This document shows positions 51,936-61,908 of a DNA stretch of 64,000 nt, in pieces. Each line of letters begins with the position of its first letter. The stretch's first letter is position 1. The position numbers and the translations under genes are program-made. The notes under the pieces were generated by a model that worked only from the letters and a program-made list of their open reading frames with translations, made no database searches and was not told the DNA's origin. The stretch comes from Frigoribacterium sp. PvP032 (GTDB taxonomy: Bacteria; Actinomycetota; Actinomycetes; Actinomycetales; Microbacteriaceae): the NCBI RefSeq assembly GCF_017833035.1, contig NZ_JAFIBM010000001.1, forward strand, positions 1,736,001-1,800,000, given 5' to 3'.

Positions 51936-52859
51936 ATGATCGAGTTCCGTTCTGTGACCAAGGAGTACCCCGACGGCACCCTGGCCGTCGACGACTTCAG
52001 CCTCGTCATCCCGTCCCGTCAGACGACCGTCTTCGTCGGGTCGAGCGGCTGCGGCAAGACCACCATCCTCCGGATGATCAACCGCATGGTCGACCCGACC
52101 AGCGGGTCCATCCAGATCGACGGCGACGAGATCGGCGGCCTCGAGCCCGTGGGCCTCCGTCGCAGCATCGGCTACGTGATGCAGAACTCGGGTCTGCTGC
52201 CGCACCGTCGGGTCGTCGACAACATCGCCACCGTCCCCGTCCTCAAGGGCGTCTCCAAGAAGGAGGCGCGGAGCAGGGCCCTGGACCTGATGGACACGGT
52301 GGGCCTCGACCGGTCGCTCGCCGACCGCTGGCCGAGCCAGCTCAGCGGCGGCCAGCAGCAGCGCGTCGGCGTCGCGAGGGGCCTCGCCGTCGACCCGAAC
52401 ATCCTCCTGATGGACGAGCCCTTCGGCGCCGTCGACCCGCTCGTGCGGGCGGACCTGCAGCGCGAGCTGATCCGGCTGCAGCGTGATCTCGACAAGACCG
52501 TCGTGTTCGTCACGCACGACATCGACGAGGCTTTCCTGCTCGGCGACCAGGTGGTGATCCTCGAGAAGGGCGGCAAGATCGCCCAGCAGGGCTCGCCCGC
52601 CGAGATCCTCTCCGACCCGGCCAGCGACTTCGTGGCCGACTTCGTCGGCTCGAACCGCGGCAAGCGGGCCCTGCACATCGAGCAGACAGCCACCGGCCAG
52701 GTCGTCGTCGACGACGAGGGCCGCACGACCGGCGTCCTGACGGCACCCGTCACGGTGCCGCCGTCGAGCTCGTCGAGCTCCACGGGCACGGCGACCACGA
52801 GCGAGGCCGGTGCCGTCACGGCACCGGGTGCCCCGGCGCAGGGTGGGCACGCGTCGTGA
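51936..52859 (+). CDS. opuCA: Osmolyte (glycine betaine/proline type) ABC transporter ATPase
   Basis: The 307-residue ATPase of an OpuC/Pro-type importer has Walker A FVGSSGCGKTT near residues 33-43, the signature LSGGQQQRVGVARGLA, Walker B ILLMDEPFGAVDPLVR and VTHDIDEAFLLGD. Unlike long OpuCA forms it lacks paired CBS domains; the end is a Ser/Thr/Ala-rich tail. ATG 51936 follows GAGGAAT and begins MIEFRSVTKEYPDG. The next gene overlaps by 4 bases (GTGA). The four genes form an operon for compatible-solute uptake. Confidence 0.9.
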   Translation: MIEFRSVTKEYPDGTLAVDDFSLVIPSRQTTVFVGSSGCGKTTILRMINRMVDPTSGSIQIDGDEIGGLEPVGLRRSIGYVMQNSGLLPHRRVVDNIATVPVLKGVSKKEARSRALDLMDTVGLDRSLADRWPSQLSGGQQQRVGVARGLAVDPNILLMDEPFGAVDPLVRADLQRELIRLQRDLDKTVVFVTHDIDEAFLLGDQVVILEKGGKIAQQGSPAEILSDPASDFVADFVGSNRGKRALHIEQTATGQVVVDDEGRTTGVLTAPVTVPPSSSSSSTGTATTSEAGAVTAPGAPAQGGHAS

Positions 52860-53584
52860 ACTGGATCTGGTCGAACGCCGACTACATCTGGGACAAGACG
52901 CTGGTGCACCTCGCCCTCAGCGTGCCTCCCGTCGTCCTCGCCTTCGTCATCTCGCTGCCGATCGGCTGGCTCGCGAACCGCTACCGCGTGTCGCGCGGCA
53001 TCCTCACGGTCGCCGGGCTGTTCTACGCGATCCCGTCGCTGCCCCTGTTCGTCGTGCTCCCGGCGATCGTCGGCACGTCGCTCCGCAGCCCCGTCAACAT
53101 CGTCATCGGGCTCACGCTGTACGGCGTCGCGCTGATGGTCCGCTCGGTCGCCGACGCCCTCGGCGCCGTGGAGGCGGACGTGCGGCAGTCGGCCACGGCC
53201 GTGGGCTACTCGAGCTGGCAGCGATTCTGGCGGGTCGAGTTCCCCCTGGCGGGTCCCGTGATGCTCGCGGGCCTGCGGGTCGTGGTCGTCAGCACGGTCA
53301 GCCTCGCCACCGTCGGCGGCGTGCTCGGCGTCAACGGCCTCGGCCTCCTCTTCATCGACGGCTTCCAGCGCGACATCCCGTCGGAGATCCTCGCCGGCAT
53401 CGTGATCACCATCGTCATGGCGCTCGTGCTGGACGGGCTGCTCGTCCTGCTCGGACGCGCCCTGATGCCCTGGAGCCGTCCCGGCCGACCGCCCCGCGCC
53501 TCCTCGAGACGGTCCCCGGCCCGCTCGTCCGCGACCGGCGCCTCCTCGTCCCGGACGCCCCGTCGAGAGGCGGTGGGCTCGTGA
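52856..53584 (+). CDS. opuCB: Osmolyte ABC transporter permease, first
   Basis: The 242-residue membrane permease has about five or six helices and an EAA loop (QSATAVGYSSWQRFWRVEFPLAGPVMLAGLR) that contacts the ATPase. GTG 52856 is inside the ATPase stop. The C-terminal 40 residues (Ser/Arg/Pro-rich) extend beyond the last helix. It is one of two permeases in the operon, as in OpuC systems (OpuCB and OpuCD). Confidence 0.88.
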   Translation: MNWIWSNADYIWDKTLVHLALSVPPVVLAFVISLPIGWLANRYRVSRGILTVAGLFYAIPSLPLFVVLPAIVGTSLRSPVNIVIGLTLYGVALMVRSVADALGAVEADVRQSATAVGYSSWQRFWRVEFPLAGPVMLAGLRVVVVSTVSLATVGGVLGVNGLGLLFIDGFQRDIPSEILAGIVITIVMALVLDGLLVLLGRALMPWSRPGRPPRASSRRSPARSSATGASSSRTPRREAVGS

Positions 53585-54324
53585 ACTTCTTCGCGGAGGC
53601 CTTCGCCTTCATCGGCGACGGCAGCAACTGGGCAGGGGCGAACGGAATCCCGACGCGCCTCGGCGAGCACCTCTGGTACTCGGTCGTGGCGGTCGCCCTG
53701 GCGTCGATCGTCGCCGTCCCCGTGGGCTTCGCCATCGGCCACACCGGGAGGGGCCGAGCGATCGCCGTGGCCGTCTCGGGGGGAGCGCGGGCCCTGCCCA
53801 CCTTCGGCGTCATCACCTTGATCGCGGGCCTGGTGGGCATCGGGCTGACCGCCCCGATGATCTCGTTCGTCGTCCTCGCGATCCCCTCGGTGCTCGCCGG
53901 CGCCTACGCGGGGTTCGAGGCCGTCGACCGCTCGACCGTCGACGCCGCCCGTGCCGTCGGCATGACCGAGTGGCAGATCGTCGCGCGGGTCGAGGTCCCC
54001 CTCGGGCTGCCGCTGCTGATCGGCGGGATCCGATCGGCGGTGCTGCAGGTCGTCGCGACCGCGACGCTCGCGACCATCGTCGGCTCCGGCGGCCTCGGCA
54101 GCTACATCATCATCGGGCTGCGCGCCAACGACTACGGCCGGATGCTCGCCGGCTCGATCCTCGTGATCGTCCTCGCCGTGGCCCTCGAGGCGGTCTTCTC
54201 CGTCGTCCAGCGACTGGTCGTCCCGGCCGGCGTCACCGCCGGGCGCCCCACCGACACCCGCGCGCGCGTCGCCCGACGCGCCCCGGGCACCGCAACACCC
54301 CTCCAGGAAGAAGGAACACAGTGA
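53581..54324 (+). CDS. opuCD: Osmolyte ABC transporter permease, second
   Basis: The 247-residue membrane permease has an EAA loop (DAARAVGMTEWQIVARVEVPLGLPLLIGGIRS) and the usual SGGLGSYIIIGLRANDYGRMLAGSILVI tail. GTG 53581 overlaps the previous stop (GTGA), and its own stop overlaps the next start in the same way. The substrate is probably glycine betaine, choline, carnitine or proline betaine. Confidence 0.88.
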   Translation: MNFFAEAFAFIGDGSNWAGANGIPTRLGEHLWYSVVAVALASIVAVPVGFAIGHTGRGRAIAVAVSGGARALPTFGVITLIAGLVGIGLTAPMISFVVLAIPSVLAGAYAGFEAVDRSTVDAARAVGMTEWQIVARVEVPLGLPLLIGGIRSAVLQVVATATLATIVGSGGLGSYIIIGLRANDYGRMLAGSILVIVLAVALEAVFSVVQRLVVPAGVTAGRPTDTRARVARRAPGTATPLQEEGTQ

Positions 54325-55253
54325 ACTACACAGCGAAGAAAGGCCGGCTCGCCGTTCTCGGCGCAGTCGCGATCGGGGCCGTGGTGGCCCTGGCAGGGTG
54401 CTCGTCGAGCGACCCCCTCAGCAGCGGCTCGGACGACACGGCGTCGTCCTCCGACGCGCTGGTGATCGGCTCGCAGCAGTACTACTCGAACAAGATCATC
54501 GCCGAGCTCTACGCCCAGGCGCTCGAGGACGGCGGCTACACGGTCGACCGTCAGTACGACATCGGCCAGCGCGAGGTGTACCTGCCAGAGCTCGAGAGCG
54601 GCAGCATCGACGTGTTCCCCGAGTACTCGGGCAACCTGCTGCAGTTCTACGACGCCGAGACGACGGCGAAGACGCCGGAGGAGGTGGAGTCGGCCCTCGC
54701 CGACGCGCTGCCTGACGGCCTCACCAGCCTGACCGCCGCCGAGGCGACCGACCAGGACAGCTACAACGTGACGAAGGAGTTCTCCGAGGAGAACGGGATC
54801 ACGAGCCTGGCCGACCTCAAGGACTACTCCGGCTCGATCGCCCTCGGCGCCCCGCCCGAGAACGTCGATCGCCCCTACGGCCCTCCCGGCCTGAAGAGCA
54901 TCTACGGCGTCGACGTCACCTCGACCCCGATCGACGACGGAGGCGGCCCGCTGACGGCCAAGGCGCTGTCGGACGGCAGCGTCCAGATCGCCGACCTCTA
55001 CTCGGCCAGCCCGCTGATCGTCGAGAACGACTTCGTCACCCTCGACGACCCCGAGAACATGATCCTGCCGCAGAACGTCGTGCCGATCGTGTCGGACAAG
55101 GTCGACCAGGGCGCCCAGGACATCATCGACGCGGTCGACGCGGCGCTGACGTCGGCCGACCTGCAGGAGATGAACTCGAAGAGCCAGACCGACAAGGAGT
55201 CCGAGGGCAGCATCGCCAAGGACTTCCTCGAGAGCAAGGGCCTCGTCGGCTGA
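54321..55253 (+). CDS. opuCC: Osmolyte ABC transporter substrate-binding lipoprotein
   Basis: The 310-residue lipoprotein has a basic N-terminus (KKGRLAV), a hydrophobic stretch and the lipobox VALAGC (Cys near residue 26), then an acidic Ser/Asp linker and the OpuAC-type binding domain (VIGSQQYYSNKIIAELYAQALEDGGY..EYSGNLLQFYD). The aromatic residues expected for a cation-pi box are plausible (several Tyr near the motif). GTG 54321 overlaps the permease stop. A terminator follows 16 bases after the stop. Confidence 0.9.
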   Translation: MNYTAKKGRLAVLGAVAIGAVVALAGCSSSDPLSSGSDDTASSSDALVIGSQQYYSNKIIAELYAQALEDGGYTVDRQYDIGQREVYLPELESGSIDVFPEYSGNLLQFYDAETTAKTPEEVESALADALPDGLTSLTAAEATDQDSYNVTKEFSEENGITSLADLKDYSGSIALGAPPENVDRPYGPPGLKSIYGVDVTSTPIDDGGGPLTAKALSDGSVQIADLYSASPLIVENDFVTLDDPENMILPQNVVPIVSDKVDQGAQDIIDAVDAALTSADLQEMNSKSQTDKESEGSIAKDFLESKGLVG

Positions 55254-55268
55254 CCAGCGACGAGCAGA

Positions 55269-55300
55269 GGAGGGGCCGGCACGCAGGTGCCGGCCCCTCC
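55269..55300. terminator. Bidirectional terminator after the opuC operon
   Basis: A perfect 14-base-pair stem GGAGGGGCCGGCAC / GTGCCGGCCCCTCC with a 4-base loop GCAG; it serves the opuC operon (+) and the DedA gene (-). Confidence 0.85.
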
Positions 55301-55311
55301 GTCGTCCCGGC

Positions 55312-55968
55312 TCAGGCCGCGTCGTCGTCGGGGTGGGCCATGTGCTTCTCCTCGCGCCGGTGCACGACCCGCTTGACGAGCAGCACCACCACGGCGAAGG
55401 CGACGACGATGCCGACGAAGACGTAGCCGGCGCCGTGCAGCCGGTCGGCCAGCTCTCGGTAGCTCCCGGCTGCGGCCGCGCCCACCGACACGTAGGCCGT
55501 CGCCCAGAGCAGGCAGGCCGGCGTCGTCCAGGCCAGGAACGTCCGGTAGCGCATCGGGCTCGTGCCCACGGTCAGGGGGATGAGCGAGTGCAGCACGGGC
55601 AGGAACCGCGAGACGAACACCGCGATGCCGCCGCGACGCGCGAGGTAGTTCTCGGCCCTGACCCAGTTGGCCTCGCCGAGCCGCCGACCGAGGCGGCTGC
55701 GTCGGATCGCCGGGCCGAAGTGCCGCCCGAGCGCGAAGCCGATGCTCTCGCCGATGAGGGCGCCGAGCACCAGGGCGACGACGAGTGAGGCGAACTCGAC
55801 CGGGCCGACCACCGCGGTCGCGGAGACCACGGCGACGGTGTCCCCCGGCACGAGCAGCCCGAGCAGCACGCTCGTCTCGAGCACCATCGCCAGCCCGGCG
55901 AGCAGGGTCCGGAGGAGCGGGTCGACCGACTGCACGAGGTCGAGCAGTCCTGTCAGCAGGTCGTTCAC
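55312..55968 (-). CDS. DedA-family membrane protein
   Basis: The 218-residue integral membrane protein belongs to the DedA (SNARE-associated) family, thought to flip phospholipids or undecaprenyl phosphate and to maintain membrane homeostasis. The conserved segment [40 protein letters not shown], with the essential Arg residues, is complete, as is the early E-x-G-LLVPGDT motif. GTG 55968 is chosen because TAGGAT is 7 bases upstream on the minus strand; the longer frame to 55986 lies upstream of that promoter. The tail is His- and acid-rich. Confidence 0.88.
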   Translation of the reverse strand: MNDLLTGLLDLVQSVDPLLRTLLAGLAMVLETSVLLGLLVPGDTVAVVSATAVVGPVEFASLVVALVLGALIGESIGFALGRHFGPAIRRSRLGRRLGEANWVRAENYLARRGGIAVFVSRFLPVLHSLIPLTVGTSPMRYRTFLAWTTPACLLWATAYVSVGAAAAGSYRELADRLHGAGYVFVGIVVAFAVVVLLVKRVVHRREEKHMAHPDDDAA

Positions 55969-55975
55969 CCGGCCG

Positions 55976-55981
55976 ATCCTA
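55976..55981 (-). promoter_or_regulatory. Leaderless promoter -10 box TAGGAT of the DedA gene
   Basis: Minus-strand TAGGAT, 7 bases, then GTG 55968. It excludes the longer in-frame start. Confidence 0.65.
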
Positions 55982-56020
55982 TTCACGGCCGCCCGGGAGG
56001 GCCCTGGCTCCGGAGGTCGG

Positions 56021-56839
56021 TCAAGGTCGCGCCGGGAGGGGACGACGCAGGGCGTCGAGCCGGGCCTGCCACGCGGCGAGCCGCCCCGGCTGCTCGGCCG
56101 GGGAGGGGCCGTCGACCCAGCCGGAGACGATCCGCACGCCGTGCAGGGCGCTGAGCGACCAGATCTCGGCGCCGTCGAGCTCGGCCGGTGTCGTCCGGTC
56201 GTGCAGCACGTCGACGCCCAGCACGGCGGCGAGGGTCAGCACGGTGCGTGACGTCACCCCCGGCAGGCGGGGCAGGTCGTCGGCGGGCGTGCAGAGCGAG
56301 TCGCCGCGCCACCACACCAGGGAGCTCCAGGCCCCCTCGACGACGTGGCCCTCGGGGGAGAGGATCACCGCCTCCTCGGCTCCGTGCGCGGCGGCCTCCG
56401 AGCGCAGGTCGCCGAGGGCGGCCAGGTCCGGGCCCTTCACGAACGGCGAGGTGCGGGGGTCGCGGGTCGCGGTCGCCACCCTCACCGACCTCGTCCGGTC
56501 GGGAGCGGTCCGCAGCCGTGCGCGCAGCTCCGGCGTCGTCGTCGCGTCGGGGCGGACCAGCTCGACCCGCGGGAACCAGGCGCCGTCCCGGGGCAGGCGG
56601 CCGACGACCGCGTCCCAGAAAGAGGCAACGTCGTCGTCGGCCACGAGTCCCGTCGCCGCGACGGAGGTCGTGAAGCGGTCGCGGTGCACGTCCAGGGCGC
56701 GGACCGCGCCGTCGAGCACGAGCCACGAGTCGGCCACGAGCACGTCGGAGGGCGACGCGACAGGCGCTGCGGCCCGCGGCGTGCCCCGCGACGCCGAGAG
56801 GGCGCCGTCGCGCCACAGGAGGGTCTCGCCGGGGCTCAT
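56021..56839 (-). CDS. pabC: Aminodeoxychorismate lyase (class IV aminotransferase fold)
   Basis: The 272-residue PLP enzyme releases pyruvate from 4-amino-4-deoxychorismate to give p-aminobenzoate for folate. PLP-binding Lys is in [12 protein letters not shown], followed by [25 protein letters not shown] (the E-G-x-x-S-N-type block, with Ser-Leu) and [12 protein letters not shown], all in family order. Its gene is divergent from pabB, its pathway partner. ATG 56839 is leaderless, with TACCCT 6 bases upstream on the minus strand. Confidence 0.85.
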   Translation of the reverse strand: MSPGETLLWRDGALSASRGTPRAAAPVASPSDVLVADSWLVLDGAVRALDVHRDRFTTSVAATGLVADDDVASFWDAVVGRLPRDGAWFPRVELVRPDATTTPELRARLRTAPDRTRSVRVATATRDPRTSPFVKGPDLAALGDLRSEAAAHGAEEAVILSPEGHVVEGAWSSLVWWRGDSLCTPADDLPRLPGVTSRTVLTLAAVLGVDVLHDRTTPAELDGAEIWSLSALHGVRIVSGWVDGPSPAEQPGRLAAWQARLDALRRPLPARP

Positions 56840-56851
56840 ACACTCAGGGTA
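56839..56851. promoter_or_regulatory. Interlocked divergent leaderless promoters of pabC and pabB
   Basis: The plus-strand -10 TACACT (56839-56844) is 6 bases before ATG 56851 of pabB. The minus-strand -10 TACCCT (56851-56846) is 6 bases before ATG 56839 of pabC. Each -10 contains the first base of the other gene's start codon, so the two polymerases would use the same 13 bases. Confidence 0.75.
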
Positions 56852-58299
56852 TGCGTCTCCCGGTCCACCGTCGTCCGCTCCCGTGGCGCGACCCGGAGGC
56901 CGTGGTGCTCGCCCTCGCGGGCACGGGCGACGTGGCCTGGACCGACGCGGGGCCCGGTGCCACGTCCGGTCGATCGGTCGTCGCCTGGGGCCCGGCGCTC
57001 ACGGCGACGGGCCCCCACCCCCTCGCCGCCGCGTGGACCGAGCTCCGGGCCGTCCTCGCTCATCCGCGACCCGACGCCGACCCGCTCGGGCCGACCGGGT
57101 GGCTCGGCTACGGCGTCGGGACCTGGCTGCTCGACCGGGACGCGACCGTCGGCGAGGGTCGGGGGGCGCCTCCCTCGGTCACGACCGGGCTCGTGCCCGA
57201 CCACGACGGCCCGGCCGACCTCGCGCTGCTGCTCACCGACCGGGCCCTGGTCTTCGACCACGGCCGGCGCACGGTGGAGGCGGTCGTCCTGGGCGACGAC
57301 CGGTGGCTGTCGGACGTCGCGGCGGCCTGGGTCGACGTGCCCGAGGGCGACCCCGAGCCCGACCCCGAGCCCCACCTCGGGCCCTCGCCCGGGTCGACGG
57401 CCGCGCCGCGCCGGGCCCGCCGCCAGCACGACGACGCCGCCTACCTGACGCTGGTCGAGCGCTGTCAGCAGGCCATCACCACGGGCGACGCCTACGTCCT
57501 CTGCCTCACCACGACGACCACCGTCGAGGGCGACGTGGACGACCTGGCCGTCTGGCGGAGGCTGCGCCGGTCCTCGCCGGCCCCGCACGCCTCCTTCGTG
57601 CGGATCGGCCCGACCTCGGTGCTCGGGGCGTCTCCCGAGTCGTTCCTCCTCGTCGACACGGGAGGGACGGTGTCGTCGTCCCCGATCAAGGGGACCAGGC
57701 CGCGGTCCGCGGACCCGACGCTCGACGACCGCGCCGTCGCCGAGCTCCGCGCCGACGAGAAGGAGCTCGCCGAGAACCTGATGATCGTCGACCTCGTGCG
57801 CAACGACCTCACCCGTGTGGCCGTCCCCGGCACGGTCGCCGTGACCGAGCTGTTCGCCGTGCGGTCGTACCGCCACGTGCACCAGCTGGTCAGCACCGTG
57901 ACGGCGGTCCTGGCACCGGGCCGCACGGCGCTCGACGCCGTGGAGACGACGTTCCCGGCCGGGTCGATGACCGGCGCGCCGAAGCGCAGGGCCGTGCAGC
58001 TGCTCGCGGCGTGGGAGGGGCGACCGCGCGGCGTGTACGCCGGGGCGGTGGGGCACCTCGGCCTGGACGGATCCGCCTCGCTCGCCATGGCGATCCGGTC
58101 GATCGTCGTCGAGCAGGCCACGCCGCGACGGCCCGGCCGCGCGAGCGTCGGAGCCGGGGGAGGGATCACGGCATCGTCGGTGCCGTCCGTCGAGCTCGAG
58201 GAGGTGCGACTCAAGGCGGCCGCCCTGCTGCGCGCCCTCGAGGCGGTCCCGGAGGGCGCCTCCTCGGCCCCCGCCGTGTCGACGCGGTCCGTGCCCTGA
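56851..58299 (+). CDS. pabB: Aminodeoxychorismate synthase component I
   Basis: The 482-residue chorismate-using enzyme aminates chorismate together with a glutamine amidotransferase subunit (not in the window). Conserved blocks are PLP-independent chorismate-site motifs: [33 protein letters not shown] and [16 protein letters not shown] (the last lining the active site). PIKGT and the pairing with pabC favour pabB over trpE. An N-terminal half without clear motifs fits the regulatory/dimer region. ATG 56851 is leaderless. Confidence 0.87.
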   Translation: MRLPVHRRPLPWRDPEAVVLALAGTGDVAWTDAGPGATSGRSVVAWGPALTATGPHPLAAAWTELRAVLAHPRPDADPLGPTGWLGYGVGTWLLDRDATVGEGRGAPPSVTTGLVPDHDGPADLALLLTDRALVFDHGRRTVEAVVLGDDRWLSDVAAAWVDVPEGDPEPDPEPHLGPSPGSTAAPRRARRQHDDAAYLTLVERCQQAITTGDAYVLCLTTTTTVEGDVDDLAVWRRLRRSSPAPHASFVRIGPTSVLGASPESFLLVDTGGTVSSSPIKGTRPRSADPTLDDRAVAELRADEKELAENLMIVDLVRNDLTRVAVPGTVAVTELFAVRSYRHVHQLVSTVTAVLAPGRTALDAVETTFPAGSMTGAPKRRAVQLLAAWEGRPRGVYAGAVGHLGLDGSASLAMAIRSIVVEQATPRRPGRASVGAGGGITASSVPSVELEEVRLKAAALLRALEAVPEGASSAPAVSTRSVP

Positions 58300-58316
58300 C
58301 GGGCGGATCGGCCCGC

Positions 58317-58322
58317 TACCCT
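58317..58322 (+). promoter_or_regulatory. Possible -10 box TACCCT of leuS
   Basis: TACCCT lies 82 bases before GTG 58404, giving a leader of about 75 bases with GAGAG near the start. Confidence 0.4.
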
Positions 58323-58403
58323 GGACGACGGACCGCCGCGCGTGCGCGCCCCTCGGGGCGCCCTCGGGCCGTCCACCTCCCCACCGCAGCGATTGAGAGT
58401 CCC

Positions 58404-61049
<2,646 letters not shown>

Positions 61050-61075
61050 CGCTCCCGCTCCTCCCCATCCGCGAC

Positions 61076-61103
61076 CGGCCGCCCTGGCTCCCCAGGGCGG
61101 CCG
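61076..61103 (+). terminator. Terminator after leuS
   Basis: A perfect 12-base-pair stem CGGCCGCCCTGG / CCAGGGCGGCCG with a 4-base loop, 27 bases after the leuS stop. Confidence 0.8.
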
Positions 61104-61134
61104 TCGTCGTCTGCGGGGGCTGCGCCGTGCCTCC

Positions 61135-61140
61135 TACCGT
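61135..61140 (+). promoter_or_regulatory. Leaderless promoter -10 box TACCGT of comEA
   Basis: TACCGT, 6 bases (CGGGGG), then ATG 61147. The GGGGG could instead be a ribosome site, but spacing is too short for that. Confidence 0.55.
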
Positions 61141-61146
61141 CGGGGG

Positions 61147-61908
61147 ATGGTCGTCGACTTCCGCTCCGCCCCCGATCCCGCGGCCCCTCGCGGGCCTCGC
61201 TGGCGGCTCGGCGTGGGGGCGGTGGTCGTCCTCGTGCTGGCCGTGCTAGCGGTCACCGTCGCGATCTCGGCCACGGCGACACGAGGAGGCTCGGGCGAGA
61301 CCGCGATCACGTCGCGGCCGACGTCGGCTGACGAGCCGGTCGGAGCGGGCGACGCGTCGGGGGCGACGGGGGCGACGGGGGCAACTGGGGTGCCGGGGGC
61401 GTCCGGCTCGGCGGTCTTCGTGCACGTGCACGGCCGGGTCGCGTCGCCCGGTCTCTACGAGCTGGCCTCGGGGGCCCGCGTCGTGGACGTCGTCGCCGCG
61501 GCGGGTGGCTTCGCCGACGATGCGGAGCAGGGCGCGGTCAACCTGGCGCGCCCCCTCGTCGACGGCGAGCAGCTGTACGTGCCGGCGGTGGGGGAGGCGA
61601 CGGCCGACGGGGCGGGCGGCGTCGGCGGCGCGGCGGGCGGAGGCGTCGCCGGCGGTGCGGCGGGCGGAGGCGGTGCCGGCGGTGCGGCGGGCGGAGGCGC
61701 GTCGGGCGCCGGCGGCGCTCTCGTCGACCTCAACTCGGCCGACGCCGCCGCGCTCGAGACCCTTCCAGGGGTCGGACCCGCGACCTCTGCGGCGATCCTC
61801 GACTGGCGCCGGGAGAACGGCGCGTTCCGGTCGGTCGACGACCTCCTGGGCGTCACCGGCATCGGGGAGAAGACGCTCGCGACGCTCACGCCCCTGGTCA
61901 CGGTGTGA
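61147..61908 (+). CDS. comEA: ComEA-like DNA-binding competence protein
   Basis: The 253-residue protein has one N-terminal membrane helix (about 22-43), a SLBB domain (VFVHVHGRVASPGLYELASGARVVDVVAAAGGF), a long Gly/Ala-rich linker near 155-190 made of near-identical 21-24-base units, and two helix-hairpin-helix motifs (LNSADAAALETLPGVGPATSAAILDWR and VDDLLGVTGIGEKTLATL) that bind DNA. Before the SLBB domain a short GATGATGATG stretch comes from 9-base repeats. It is the receptor for incoming DNA on the outer face. comEC overlaps it by 4 bases. Confidence 0.9.
   Translation: MVVDFRSAPDPAAPRGPRWRLGVGAVVVLVLAVLAVTVAISATATRGGSGETAITSRPTSADEPVGAGDASGATGATGATGVPGASGSAVFVHVHGRVASPGLYELASGARVVDVVAAAGGFADDAEQGAVNLARPLVDGEQLYVPAVGEATADGAGGVGGAAGGGVAGGAAGGGGAGGAAGGGASGAGGALVDLNSADAAALETLPGVGPATSAAILDWRRENGAFRSVDDLLGVTGIGEKTLATLTPLVTV

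Noticed and set aside
55785-58403. An open frame running from 55785 into leuS as one 1754-codon protein
   Set aside because: The first 870 codons are antisense to or out of frame with the DedA, pabC and pabB genes and have no domain-like sequence; leuS starts at 58404.
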